A DNA stretch of 64,000 bases, from NCBI RefSeq assembly GCF_008704205.1, contig NZ_VXLC01000001.1, positions 744,001-808,000 on the forward strand, in the 5' to 3' direction. The stretch is from Nocardia colli (GTDB lineage: Bacteria > Actinomycetota > Actinomycetes > Mycobacteriales > Mycobacteriaceae). Below the pieces are notes generated by a model. That model saw only the letters and a list, made by a program, of their open reading frames with translations, ran no database searches and was not told the DNA's origin. The position numbers and the translations under genes are program-made. Each line of letters begins with the position of its first letter. The first letter of the stretch is position 1. Shown piece by piece: positions 33,765 through 41,926 of the stretch.

Positions 33765-34876
33765 GATTGCGACGCCCCGTCCTCCTCGGCAGCAGCCGTG
33801 GGTGTGGCAATGGACGCCTGGAACCGCTTGCGTAGCGCCAGGGACACGTAGACCAGGCCGACCAGAACCGGGACTTCGATCAGGGGTCCGACGACACCGG
33901 CGAGGGCTTGCCCGGAGGTGGCGCCATAGGTGGCGATCGCGACGGCAATGGCGAGTTCGAAGTTGTTGCCCGCAGCGGTGAACGCGAGCGTGGTGGTGCG
34001 TTCGTAGCCCAGGCCCATGACCGCGCCGAACAGGTAGCCGCCGCCCCACATGATGGCGAAGTAGGCCAGCAGCGGGATCGCGATGCGCACGACATCCACC
34101 GGCTGGGAGGTGATCTGCTTGCCTTGCAGCGCAAACAGAATCACGATCGTGAACAACAGCCCGTAGAGCGCCCACGGCCCGATGCGGGGCAGGAACGTCG
34201 CTTCGTACCAGTCACGGCCTTTGGCGCGTTCGCCGAAGCGGCGAGTGAGATACCCGGCGAGCAGCGGTATGCCGAGGAAGATCAGCACCGATTTCGCGAT
34301 CTGCCAGGGCGAGGTGTCGATGGTGGTTTGTTCCAGGCCGAGCCAGCCGGGCAGCACCGAGAGGTAGAACCAGCCGAGCACGGCGAACATGATCACCTGG
34401 AACATCGAGTTCAGCGCGACCAGCACTGCGGCGGCTTCGCGGTCACCGCAAGCCAGGTCGTTCCAGATGATCACCATCGCGATGCAGCGCGCCAGCCCGA
34501 CGATGATCAGTCCGGTGCGATACTCGGGTAGATCCGGTAGCAGCAGCCACGCCAGGGCGAACATCAGCGCGGGACCGAGGACCCAGTTCAATACCAGCGA
34601 ACCGATCAGCAGCTTGCGGTCGCCGGTGACGGTGTCGAGGCGGTCGTAGCGGACCTTGGCCAGCACCGGGTACATCATGATCAGCAGCCCGATCGCGATC
34701 GGCAGCGAGATTCCGTCGATCTCGACCGCGCTGACCGCGTCACCGAGACCGGGAATCAGGCGGCCGAGCAAGAGTCCGGCGGCCATGGCGACGCCGATCC
34801 ACACCGGCAGGAACCGATCCAGAGTGGACAGTTTGCCGACGACGCCCTGCTCGGCGGCAGTGGTTTCCACGCTCAC
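33761..34876 (-). CDS. acr3: Acr3-type arsenite efflux permease
   Basis: A 371-residue membrane carrier with about ten helices. Typical Acr3 features are FLPVWIGVAMAAGLLLGRLIPGL at the N-terminus, a VLNWVLGPALMFALAW helix, GLARCIAMVIIWNDLACGD with the conserved membrane cysteine, and LALNSMFQ-like VALNSMFQVIMF. It expels arsenite using the proton gradient. The GTG start at 34876 overlaps the arsR stop, and its own stop overlaps arsC, so the operon is tightly coupled. Confidence 0.96.
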   Translation of the reverse strand: MSVETTAAEQGVVGKLSTLDRFLPVWIGVAMAAGLLLGRLIPGLGDAVSAVEIDGISLPIAIGLLIMMYPVLAKVRYDRLDTVTGDRKLLIGSLVLNWVLGPALMFALAWLLLPDLPEYRTGLIIVGLARCIAMVIIWNDLACGDREAAAVLVALNSMFQVIMFAVLGWFYLSVLPGWLGLEQTTIDTSPWQIAKSVLIFLGIPLLAGYLTRRFGERAKGRDWYEATFLPRIGPWALYGLLFTIVILFALQGKQITSQPVDVVRIAIPLLAYFAIMWGGGYLFGAVMGLGYERTTTLAFTAAGNNFELAIAVAIATYGATSGQALAGVVGPLIEVPVLVGLVYVSLALRKRFQASIATPTAAAEEDGASQS

Positions 34877-35244
34877 GCGTTCACTCCCGCGCCGCTTTCG
34901 GTCAGCAAGACCTCCGAGAGTCGTTGCAGCGCTTCGGGAACCACCTTGTAGTAGACCCAGGACGCGCGCCGTTCGCTGGTCAGCAACCCGGCTTCGCGCA
35001 GCACTTTGAGGTGATGGGAGATCGTCGGTTGGCTAATGTCGAATCCGTCCGACACATCGCAGACACAGGCCTCCTGGCTTGCCCGAGACGCGATCGAACT
35101 CAGCAGCCGCAATCGCACGGGATCGGCCAGCGCCTTGAACACGTTCGCCAACTGCGCGGCGTCCGCAATGGAGAGGGGTTGCTTGGCCAAGGGGACGGCC
35201 GAGCACGCCTGGACCGGTGTTATCGTCAGCTCTGGCTTCGACAT
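34873..35244 (-). CDS. arsR: ArsR family arsenite-responsive repressor
   Basis: A 123-residue winged-helix regulator from the ATG at 35244; the longer in-frame start would read through its operator. The DNA-binding segment contains EACVCDVSDGFDISQPTISHHLKVLREAGLL, where the CVC pair sits at the As(III)-sensing position of classical ArsR proteins. A third cysteine lies in the N-terminal VQACSAV. It represses the arsR-acr3-arsC-arsC' operon until arsenite binds. A dyad related to the one in the second ars promoter lies just upstream. Confidence 0.95.
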   Translation of the reverse strand: MSKPELTITPVQACSAVPLAKQPLSIADAAQLANVFKALADPVRLRLLSSIASRASQEACVCDVSDGFDISQPTISHHLKVLREAGLLTSERRASWVYYKVVPEALQRLSEVLLTESGAGVNA

Positions 35245-35252
35245 TCGTCTAT

Positions 35253-35268
35253 ATTGATCGATATCGAA
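35253..35268. promoter_or_regulatory. Candidate ArsR operator (ATTGA-N6-TCGAA)
   Basis: ATTGA-TCGATA-TCGAA begins nine bases upstream of the arsR start. It is a weaker version of the ATCGA-N6-TCGAT dyads at 37594-37668. Confidence 0.55.
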
Positions 35269-35370
35269 ATCAGGCGCAAATGAACATTCGTCGACATCCC
35301 TCCACTGAGCCTTCGCCGATGAAATACACAGGCGAGCAGAACCGACCGACAGCAAAGCCGACCTGATAAC

Positions 35371-35389
35371 TGGTCTCGTTTAGAGACCA
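35371..35389. repeat. Short inverted repeat TGGTCTC-N5-GAGACCA
   Basis: A perfect 7-bp inverted repeat with a 5-base spacer in the gap between arsR and the HEAGH gene. It may be a small operator or a recombinase-type site; no recombinase gene is nearby. Confidence 0.4.
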
Positions 35390-35527
35390 TAGCGACCGTT
35401 CGGCAAACACCGACCTGAAGCGCTGCGACACTAGGTGTTGTGCTGCACGGACTTGTCACCCACCAGATGTAGACTTCAACGACCACCAAACCCAAGGTGG
35501 CCGGGGACAGAAACCCCGCAGTAAACG

Positions 35528-35567
35528 CCGAGGCCCTGCCGGAGCGTGAACTCTGGCAGGACCTCGG
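35528..35567 (+). terminator. Long hairpin upstream of the HEAGH gene
   Basis: Arms CCGAGGcCCTGCCgGAG and CTCtGGCAGGaCCTCGG pair over about 17 bp with three mismatches and a 6-base loop. It lies about 125 bases before the HEAGH gene's start, so it could be an attenuator or an upstream terminator. No gene is seen in 35269-35693. Confidence 0.5.
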
Positions 35568-35693
35568 ACTTGTCTTTGGCGAGACCTCTCCGATGTTAGG
35601 TCACTTCGTGCCGGCCGGTGCGGTCGGTGTCTAAGTGGTGCACGCGAGAGTTTGTGTTTCACCAGGGCTGAGGCCTGAACCGAGGAGCTGCAC

Positions 35694-36623
35694 ATGAATG
35701 TGCGCACTGAGGGTACTGGGCTCAACGCCGCCCAGATCGAGGCCGCCGAGACTGGCCTGACCGCGATGGGAGCCCCAGAGGTCACCATCTTCATCACCGA
35801 CAATTTCGTGGACGAGGTCCGCGATCTCACCGGAGACAGCACCTATCGCGTCGAACGAGGTGCGGGTGTCGTCGCGGCGAAGTTGATACAACTCACCGAC
35901 GGCCCGGTCATCGTCATCAACGCCCCGGAGATCGGTAACCGCGGCAACGACGCAATCGAACGTCTATTTGCCCATGAGGCCGGCCATGTCCTTCTGGGCA
36001 ATCGAGGCGAGGATGCCCGAGGCATCCGAGCATTCGCCGGTGATACCGATTGGCGACAGCTGATGCTCTATACGGGCGCCTTCGCAATCGAGGAGCTGCG
36101 AGTCGAGCGGGCGCTGGCACAGCTGGGATACGGCGAGTCCGAGGCATGCTCGGTCGCGACCCTGAACGAGTCGATGCTGACGCTGAACTACGAAATCATG
36201 AAGGCTCTGCGCGACCCACAGAGTTCGGATCCAGGAATTCTCTCGGAGTCAGTGGCCCGGACACAAGACTGGCTGTCGAAATACTTGGCGTACCTGTTTG
36301 CCTACTATCCCGCCGGTCCGCAACTGCGGCAAGCATCCCGCTTCGCCCGAGCGAACTGGAACGACTATCTTGCCGGCCACTGGAACCAGCGCGCCGCGGC
36401 CTACGCGGAACTCCCTTCGGCGCGCGAGGCGATGAGCGCCGCCGACTTCGAAGCGATGCTCACTACCGGGTTCGACCTGGAGACAGGTCTTCTCGAAGCG
36501 CTCGGATTCCGGTACACGGATGGCACCAACGGAGGCTTCGGGTTCTGGCGCAGCGCCAGTACAGATCTCTGCAACAGACGATTCCGTCGCGCACAAGAGG
36601 AGCTGAATAACCCGGCCGCGTAG
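35694..36623 (+). CDS. Orphan protein with HEAGH zinc-metallopeptidase-like motif
   Basis: A 309-residue protein with an AGGAG ribosome-binding site. Residues 30-80 form alternating strands (VTIFITDNFVDEVRDL, then VIVINAPEI). A helix ERLFAHEAGHVLLG follows with HExxH, and further on IEELRVERAL offers a possible third ligand glutamate. The layout resembles ImmA/IrrE-like or gluzincin proteins, but I cannot assign a family. No signal peptide or membrane segment is seen. It stands alone on the plus strand between two leftward ars units, and its base composition looks less GC-rich than its neighbours. It may be passenger cargo of the island. Confidence 0.7.
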   Translation: MNVRTEGTGLNAAQIEAAETGLTAMGAPEVTIFITDNFVDEVRDLTGDSTYRVERGAGVVAAKLIQLTDGPVIVINAPEIGNRGNDAIERLFAHEAGHVLLGNRGEDARGIRAFAGDTDWRQLMLYTGAFAIEELRVERALAQLGYGESEACSVATLNESMLTLNYEIMKALRDPQSSDPGILSESVARTQDWLSKYLAYLFAYYPAGPQLRQASRFARANWNDYLAGHWNQRAAAYAELPSAREAMSAADFEAMLTTGFDLETGLLEALGFRYTDGTNGGFGFWRSASTDLCNRRFRRAQEELNNPAA

Positions 36624-36724
36624 CCGGACTCGACGCAGTCAACCATTTTCTGCGCCACGATGGGCTCTCGCGGGAAGAGCCCATCGTGTTCCTTCCTTGG
36701 CTCGCGTTGGCGCGATGCGCCCTG

Positions 36725-37567
36725 CTATCGAACCGGGCTGCGGCGTTCGAGAAAAACCGTGTCGCGCCAGATTCCGTCGCGTTGGGCGATCCGTTCGCGC
36801 ACACCTATTGTGCGGTAACCCGCGGAATGATGCAGGGCGATACTGGCGCGGTTCTCAGGAAAGATCGAGGTTTGCAGCGTCCAGAGTCCCGCTTCGTCGG
36901 CGGCGATGACCTGCTTGTGCAACAAGGATTTACCGACTCCACGACCACGCGTACCGTTGGCGACGTAAACGGAGTTCTCGGCCACGCCCTGGTAGCAGTC
37001 GCGGCTCGATACGAGGCTCAGCGTGGCCCAGCCGACGACCGCGCCGTCGATTTCGGCGACCCATCGGTGGCCGGAAAGCCATTGCCCGTCAAGGGATTCC
37101 CGGTCCGGTACGTCGGTGGCGAAGGTGGCGTTTCCGGTGGCGATGCCTTCGCCGTAGATGCGCAGCACGGCCGCCCAGTCATCGTCGGTCATCGCCCGCA
37201 CCGACACATCGGCGGGCAGATCCTCCGGGCAGCAAGGGCGTGGGGTGAGTACGCCCATGACGGCATCGGCGGCGTGCGGCAGGCCGGTGCAGCATGCCGG
37301 GTTGACCATCACCACTGTCGAGGTTCCGTTCTTGTGGACACCGACGAAGCCCACGTCGACGAGCTTGCGAACGTGATGCGACACCGTGGGCTGCCCGATA
37401 TCGAGTGCGTCGACAAGTTCTCCGACCGTGATGCCCGCGGGATGCGAGGCGACCTGATGCAGCAGCCGCACCCGCGTCGGATCGGCCAGGCAGGCGAACC
37501 ACGCCGAATAGGTGGTCGCGTCGCCGACCGACAACGCGTCGGTTCGCTCGCTGCGCAGTACCGGCAT
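36725..37567 (-). CDS. ArsR-GNAT fusion (arsenic repressor with ArsN-like acetyltransferase)
   Basis: A 280-residue fusion from the ATG at 37567; the longer start at 37621 would run through an operator. Residues 15-118 are an ArsR winged helix (LADPTRVRLLHQVASH, then IGQPTVSHHVRKLVDVGFV). Paired cysteines Cys92-Cys93 (PACCTG) and Cys112-Cys113 (RPCCPED) are well placed to bind As(III). Residues 122-275 are a GNAT domain of the phosphinothricin-acetyltransferase type (SVYVANGTRGRGVGKSLL acetyl-CoA loop, then FPENRASIALHHSAGYR). ArsN enzymes of this type acetylate organoarsenicals such as arsinothricin. One chain may therefore sense arsenic and inactivate an arsenical. Confidence 0.9.
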   Translation of the reverse strand: MPVLRSERTDALSVGDATTYSAWFACLADPTRVRLLHQVASHPAGITVGELVDALDIGQPTVSHHVRKLVDVGFVGVHKNGTSTVVMVNPACCTGLPHAADAVMGVLTPRPCCPEDLPADVSVRAMTDDDWAAVLRIYGEGIATGNATFATDVPDRESLDGQWLSGHRWVAEIDGAVVGWATLSLVSSRDCYQGVAENSVYVANGTRGRGVGKSLLHKQVIAADEAGLWTLQTSIFPENRASIALHHSAGYRTIGVRERIAQRDGIWRDTVFLERRSPVR

Positions 37568-37593
37568 GTCCAGGTCAGTCACACTCACACTAT

Positions 37594-37668
37594 ATCGACA
37601 TACATCGATGGTTGCATTCATCGACGCCTGTCGATACAGTTCGGGCTAGTTGATCGATGAATGTCGAT
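37594..37668. promoter_or_regulatory. Three ATCGA-N6-TCGAT dyads in the divergent ars promoter
   Basis: Exact ATCGA-N6-TCGAT dyads lie at 37594-37609, 37620-37635 and 37653-37668, between the ArsR-GNAT gene and the flavoprotein gene. The array very probably is the ArsR operator controlling both directions. Confidence 0.8.
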
Positions 37669-37684
37669 GAAAGGACTGTTGATT

Positions 37685-39016
37685 ATGAGCGAGTTGCCCG
37701 TAGTCGTCGTGGGAGCCGGACCGATCGGCCTGGCCGCCGCTGCTGAGCTACGTGAACGTGGCCTCGATCCGTTGGTTTTCGAACGCGGCGCCACCGCGGG
37801 CGCAGCGGTCTCGCGATGGAATCACGTGCGAGTGTTCTCCCGATGGGCCGAACTGATCGATCCCGCCGCCCGCCGCCTCCTCGAGCCCACCGGATGGACC
37901 GCACCGAATGACGACACCTACCCGACCGGCCGGGAATGGGCAGGCGACTACCTGATCCCGCTGGCGAACGCCCTCGGCGAAAGCGTGCAGTTGAACACCG
38001 AAGTTATCGGCGTCGCGCGCCGTGGCCGCGACCGAGTGGTCGACGCCGGACGCGACAGCGAACCCCTGTCGATCCACATCCGACGCGCGGACGGAACCGA
38101 GGACCGCCTCCTCGCTCAGGCAGTCATCGACGCCTCCGGCACGTGGGGCACCCCGAACCCTCTCGGCGGAGAGGGTCTGCCCGCACTCGGCGAGACCACT
38201 TCCACAGTGATCGAATACCGCGTCCCTGACCTCGATGACGAATCGGCGCGTGCCCGCTACACCGGCAATCACACCGTGATCGCTGGAAGTGGTCACTCCG
38301 CGCTCACCGCCATCATTGCCCTGACCGATCTGGCCAAGACCGCGCCGGGCACCCGGATCAGTTGGGTGCTACGCCGCGGCGAGGTCGGGTCCACCTTCGG
38401 TGGCGGTGACGCCGACGAACTGCCCGCACGCGGCGCACTCGGATTGCGCGCCAAACAAGCCCTCGACGACGGACTGTTGAATGTCGTGACCGGATTCCGC
38501 ACCGCCGCAATCGAACCCAGCGGGTCAAGCTACATGCTTGTTTCCGACGCTGGGCAGCGCATCGACGATGTTGACCAGGTCGTGGTTCTGACCGGGTTCC
38601 GCCCGGACTTGTCCTGGCTGTCGGAAATCCGCCTGAATCTCGACCCCGTGTTGCAATCCCCGGTCGAGCTGGCACCGTTGATCGACCCGAACGTGCACTC
38701 GTGCGGCACCGTGTATCCCCATGGTGTGAAGGAACTTTCCCACCCGGAGCCTGGTGTGTTCTTGGCCGGGATGAAGAGCTACGGGCGCGCACCGACATTC
38801 CTGGCGATGACCGGCTATGAACAGGTCCGCAGCATCGCGGCATCACTGGCCGGTGATCACGAGTCCGCCGCCCGGGTCGAGCTGACCCTGCCCGAGACCG
38901 GCGTCTGTGGCGGTGCCGGTGTCTTCGACGATGCCGAAGGCGCCAGCTCTGGTGGTTGCTGCGCCGCGCCGGAACCGCAACTGATCACCCTCGGAGCCGC
39001 ATCGGCTCACGCCTAA
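37685..39016 (+). CDS. FAD/NAD(P)-dependent oxidoreductase of the ars island
   Basis: A 443-residue flavoprotein. The start at 37685 is preferred (AAAGGA nine bases upstream); an ATG at 37661 would overlap the third operator dyad. The FAD motif VVVVGAGPIGLAAAAEL (GxGxxG) opens the protein. A second nucleotide motif HTVIAGSGHSAL is near residue 205, and a late ATG-like VVLTGFRPD follows. The C-terminal 45 residues carry Cys-rich CGGAGVF and GGCCAAPEP segments that could bind arsenic. It resembles flavin monooxygenases found in actinobacterial ars operons. It leads an MFS/flavoprotein operon. Confidence 0.85.
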   Translation: MSELPVVVVGAGPIGLAAAAELRERGLDPLVFERGATAGAAVSRWNHVRVFSRWAELIDPAARRLLEPTGWTAPNDDTYPTGREWAGDYLIPLANALGESVQLNTEVIGVARRGRDRVVDAGRDSEPLSIHIRRADGTEDRLLAQAVIDASGTWGTPNPLGGEGLPALGETTSTVIEYRVPDLDDESARARYTGNHTVIAGSGHSALTAIIALTDLAKTAPGTRISWVLRRGEVGSTFGGGDADELPARGALGLRAKQALDDGLLNVVTGFRTAAIEPSGSSYMLVSDAGQRIDDVDQVVVLTGFRPDLSWLSEIRLNLDPVLQSPVELAPLIDPNVHSCGTVYPHGVKELSHPEPGVFLAGMKSYGRAPTFLAMTGYEQVRSIAASLAGDHESAARVELTLPETGVCGGAGVFDDAEGASSGGCCAAPEPQLITLGAASAHA

Positions 39017-39022
39017 CTCTCG

Positions 39023-40240
39023 ATGAGCGACACAACAACCCAGCCGCAGACTGGAACCCTTTCCGCGACCGGTCTGCGGCGGGTTCTGGCGGTGCTGTGC
39101 CTGACCGAGATCACCAGCTGGGGCATCCTCTACTACGCCTTTCCCGTGCTGTCGGTCTCGATCACCCACGACACCGGCTGGTCAGCACCAACTATCACCG
39201 CCGCGTTCTCCCTTAGTCAGTTCGCCGCCGCCCTGACCGGTATCCCGGTCGGACGAATTATCGACCGTATTGGCCCCCGCATTGTCATGACAGCGGGATC
39301 AGTGCTGGCCGTGCCCGCGTTGATCGCGGTGGCGACCGCACCGAACCTGCCTGTGTTCTTCGGTGGATGGCTCGCCGCGGGCATCGCGATGGGTGCGGTG
39401 CTCTACCCGCCGGCCTTCGCCGCGTTGACCCGCTGGTACGGCATCGGCTACGTCAAAGCGTTGATGATCCTGAGCCTGGCTGGTGGGCTGGCCAGCACCG
39501 TGTTCGCACCCTTGACAGCCTCGCTTGTGGAGCGAACCGATTGGCGCGCAACCTATCTGGTCCTCAACGCCGTACTGACGGTGATCACCGTCCCGGCTCA
39601 TCTTTTCGGGCTACGCGGTCCGTGGCCGCACGCACCCGCGCCGGCCAACAGCTTTCACGCCGATCACGGCGCGGTGTCGCGCAGTCCCGCGTTCCTGGCA
39701 TTGACAGTTGCGCTGACGCTGGGCACGTTCACTGCCTTCGCAGCGGTATTCAACCTGGTACCCCTGCTGATCGAACGAGGATTCTCACCATCACTGGCCG
39801 CGCTCACCCTCGGATTAGGCGGTGCTGGACAAGTTCTCGGGCGGATCGGCTACCTGCCCCTGGCCGCCAGCACCACCGCCCGCACACGCATCGTCGGAGC
39901 CTTCGTAGCAACCGCCATCTCCACCGCGCTACTCGGCCTCGCCGATACCGTCACGGTGCTGATCGCAGTCTCGGTCGGGGCCGGGCTGGTCCGTGGCGTC
40001 ATGACACTGATCAAGGCCACCGCGATCACCGAACGGTGGGGCGCAACCCACTACGGCCGCCTCAGCGGACTCATGTCCGCACCGGTTGTCATCGTCACAG
40101 CATTAGCACCGTGGGCCGGAACCGCACTCTCGTCTTGGACCGGCAGCTACGCCCACGCCTATCTCATCCTCGCCGCCATCGCAGCCCTCGCCGCGATAGT
40201 CGCGCTCGTCTCCGAACCTCGGCACACCGAAACCGTCTGA
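39023..40240 (+). CDS. MFS transporter of the ars island
   Basis: A 405-residue major facilitator with 12 predicted helices. The first-half cytoplasmic loop motif is GRIIDRIGPRIVM. The sequence opens with a hydrophilic tail and LTEITSWGILYYAFPVL. It starts six bases after the flavoprotein's stop and ends 18 bases before the second flavoprotein. It probably exports the product of the neighbouring enzymes, perhaps an oxidised or acetylated arsenical. That role is inferred from context; the family has many substrates. Confidence 0.88.
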   Translation: MSDTTTQPQTGTLSATGLRRVLAVLCLTEITSWGILYYAFPVLSVSITHDTGWSAPTITAAFSLSQFAAALTGIPVGRIIDRIGPRIVMTAGSVLAVPALIAVATAPNLPVFFGGWLAAGIAMGAVLYPPAFAALTRWYGIGYVKALMILSLAGGLASTVFAPLTASLVERTDWRATYLVLNAVLTVITVPAHLFGLRGPWPHAPAPANSFHADHGAVSRSPAFLALTVALTLGTFTAFAAVFNLVPLLIERGFSPSLAALTLGLGGAGQVLGRIGYLPLAASTTARTRIVGAFVATAISTALLGLADTVTVLIAVSVGAGLVRGVMTLIKATAITERWGATHYGRLSGLMSAPVVIVTALAPWAGTALSSWTGSYAHAYLILAAIAALAAIVALVSEPRHTETV

Positions 40241-40258
40241 CCCACAAGGAAAACAACC

Positions 40259-41317
40259 GTGCACACCGACTACGACGCTCTCGTCATCGGTGGCGGACAA
40301 TCAGGTCTCGCCGCCACTCACCACCTCCGCAAACGCGGACTCTCCGTTGCCCTCCTCGAAGCCGGTGTCGAACCGGTCGGCTCCTGGCCGCACTACTACG
40401 ACAGCCTGACCCTGTTCTCGCCCGCCAAATACAGCTCGCTACCCGGACTTCCGTTTCCAGGCGATCCTGACCACTATCCCCGCCGCGACGAAGTCGTCGA
40501 CTACCTCAGGCACTACGCCAAGACACTCGACGCCGACATCCACACCGGCACATGCGTGCACACCGTCACCCACGAAGGCGCACGGTTCACCGCCCACAGC
40601 TCCACCGGCGACGCCTATACCGCGCCCCGATTGATCGCAGCCACTGGCGGCTTCGGCACACCGAACCTACCTAACCTGCCCGGCCAAGACGTCTTCACTG
40701 GAAAGATCCTGCACGCCAGCCAATACCGGGCCCCGGAGGAGCACGCCGGACAACACGTCATCGTGATCGGCGCGGGAAACTCCGCAGTACAGATCGCAGC
40801 CGAACTCGCCGAACACACCACCGTCACCCTCGCCAGCCGCAACCCCGTCAAGTTCATCCCACAACGCCCGCTCGGCCGGGACATGCACTTCTGGTTCACC
40901 ATCACCGGCCTCGATGCCCTCCCCATCGGCCACCTCATCAAGCAACCACCCACAGCACCCGTCTTCGACACGGGACACTACAAACGCGCTCTCGAGAACC
41001 GCCACCCCGAAGCGCGCCCGATGTTCACCCATCTCGATGAACAATCCGCCATCTGGGAAAACGGCAATCGCGAACGTGTCGACACACTCATCCTCGCCAC
41101 CGGATACACCCCAAACCTGGCCTACCTCAACGACATCGGCGCACTAACCGCCACTGGAAAGCCTCAACACAGAAAGGGGCTGTCCATCACACACCGCAGA
41201 CTCGGATACCTCGGCCTCGAGTGGCAACGAAGCCTTTCGTCCGCGTCACTCCGCGGAGTCGGCCGCGACGCACAACAACTGGCACGACAGCTCGACACCT
41301 TGGCAATCACGCCTTAA
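40259..41317 (+). CDS. ArsO-like flavin monooxygenase
   Basis: A 352-residue flavoprotein from a GTG at 40259 preceded by CAAGGAAA. FAD motif: ALVIGGGQSGLAATHHLR. GSWPHYYDSLTLFSP matches the FMO-like aromatic loop. An NADPH-binding motif HVIVIGAGNSAVQIA follows near residue 170, and ATGYTPN near the C-terminus. The overall pattern matches ArsO-type monooxygenases in arsenic operons. It is the third gene of the rightward operon; the substrate might be an organoarsenical or arsenite but is not proven. Confidence 0.85.
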   Translation: MHTDYDALVIGGGQSGLAATHHLRKRGLSVALLEAGVEPVGSWPHYYDSLTLFSPAKYSSLPGLPFPGDPDHYPRRDEVVDYLRHYAKTLDADIHTGTCVHTVTHEGARFTAHSSTGDAYTAPRLIAATGGFGTPNLPNLPGQDVFTGKILHASQYRAPEEHAGQHVIVIGAGNSAVQIAAELAEHTTVTLASRNPVKFIPQRPLGRDMHFWFTITGLDALPIGHLIKQPPTAPVFDTGHYKRALENRHPEARPMFTHLDEQSAIWENGNRERVDTLILATGYTPNLAYLNDIGALTATGKPQHRKGLSITHRRLGYLGLEWQRSLSSASLRGVGRDAQQLARQLDTLAITP

Positions 41318-41437
41318 AGACCCGGCGGTGAAGAATGGCCACCGATCTGAGACAAACATCGATGCCAAACATTATGAGACAACTGGAAAGCCACTGGTCA
41401 TCGAAGTCGTCATGGCTACGGGTTTTGAGACCCTACA

Positions 41438-41848
41438 TCAGTCGAGCACGGCGTACGCCTCGACCTCGACCAGTACGTCCGGCTCGAACAGGTAGTCGAC
41501 GCCGATTGCCGACACGGGTGGCATCGGCTGGGGTATCCCCAGCTCGGCTACGACGCGCTCGATGCCCTCGACGAATTCGGGGTACTTGTCCGGGGTCCAG
41601 TGCGTGACGAAGAAGCGGAGACGGACCACGTCGGCGAAGCTTGCGCCGGCTCCGGCGAGGCCGCGCGCGGTGTTGCGCAGTGCGTGGGCGACCTGGCCGG
41701 CGAGGTCGCCGGTCGCGACCGGGTTGCCGTCGGCGTCGCGGGCGATCTGGCCGGCCACGTGCACGTGCCGGGTGCCCGTGCCGATCGAAACGTGGTGGTA
41801 CGGAACAGGACCGAACATGCCCTCGGGGGTCAGCAACTGCACTGCCAT
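41438..41848 (-). CDS. RidA family protein
   Basis: A 136-residue RidA/YjgF trimeric protein. Motifs are VHVAGQIARDADGNPV, the helical QVAHALRNTARGLAGAG, RLRFFVTHWTPDKYPEF and a C-terminal PPVSAIGVDYLFEPDVLVEVEAYAV. Classical RidA has an arginine in a P-x-R-x-x-x motif near residue 105; here the stretch reads PPVSAIG, so imine deaminase activity is doubtful. It is divergent from the HxlR regulator and is its probable target. Confidence 0.9.
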   Translation of the reverse strand: MAVQLLTPEGMFGPVPYHHVSIGTGTRHVHVAGQIARDADGNPVATGDLAGQVAHALRNTARGLAGAGASFADVVRLRFFVTHWTPDKYPEFVEGIERVVAELGIPQPMPPVSAIGVDYLFEPDVLVEVEAYAVLD

Positions 41849-41872
41849 GGGTGCCTCTTTCAGTGTCGGAGT

Positions 41873-41891
41873 AGGTATCCGATGTCTACCT
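41873..41891. promoter_or_regulatory. Candidate HxlR operator (AGGTA-N9-TACCT)
   Basis: A 5-bp dyad in the 78-base gap between ridA-like and hxlR-like genes. Short arms make this a weak call. Confidence 0.35.
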
Positions 41892-41926
41892 GGTACCCCG
41901 AGGGCACTTCAACGAGACTAGGTGTC

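Noticed and set aside
34045..34230. Long antisense open frames across the Acr3 and SARP genes
   Set aside because: They mirror strong GC3 bias on the coding strand and show no family signal.
32652..41317. Integrative element with tRNA attachment site for the ars island
   Set aside because: No tRNA gene, integrase or transposase is visible at either border.
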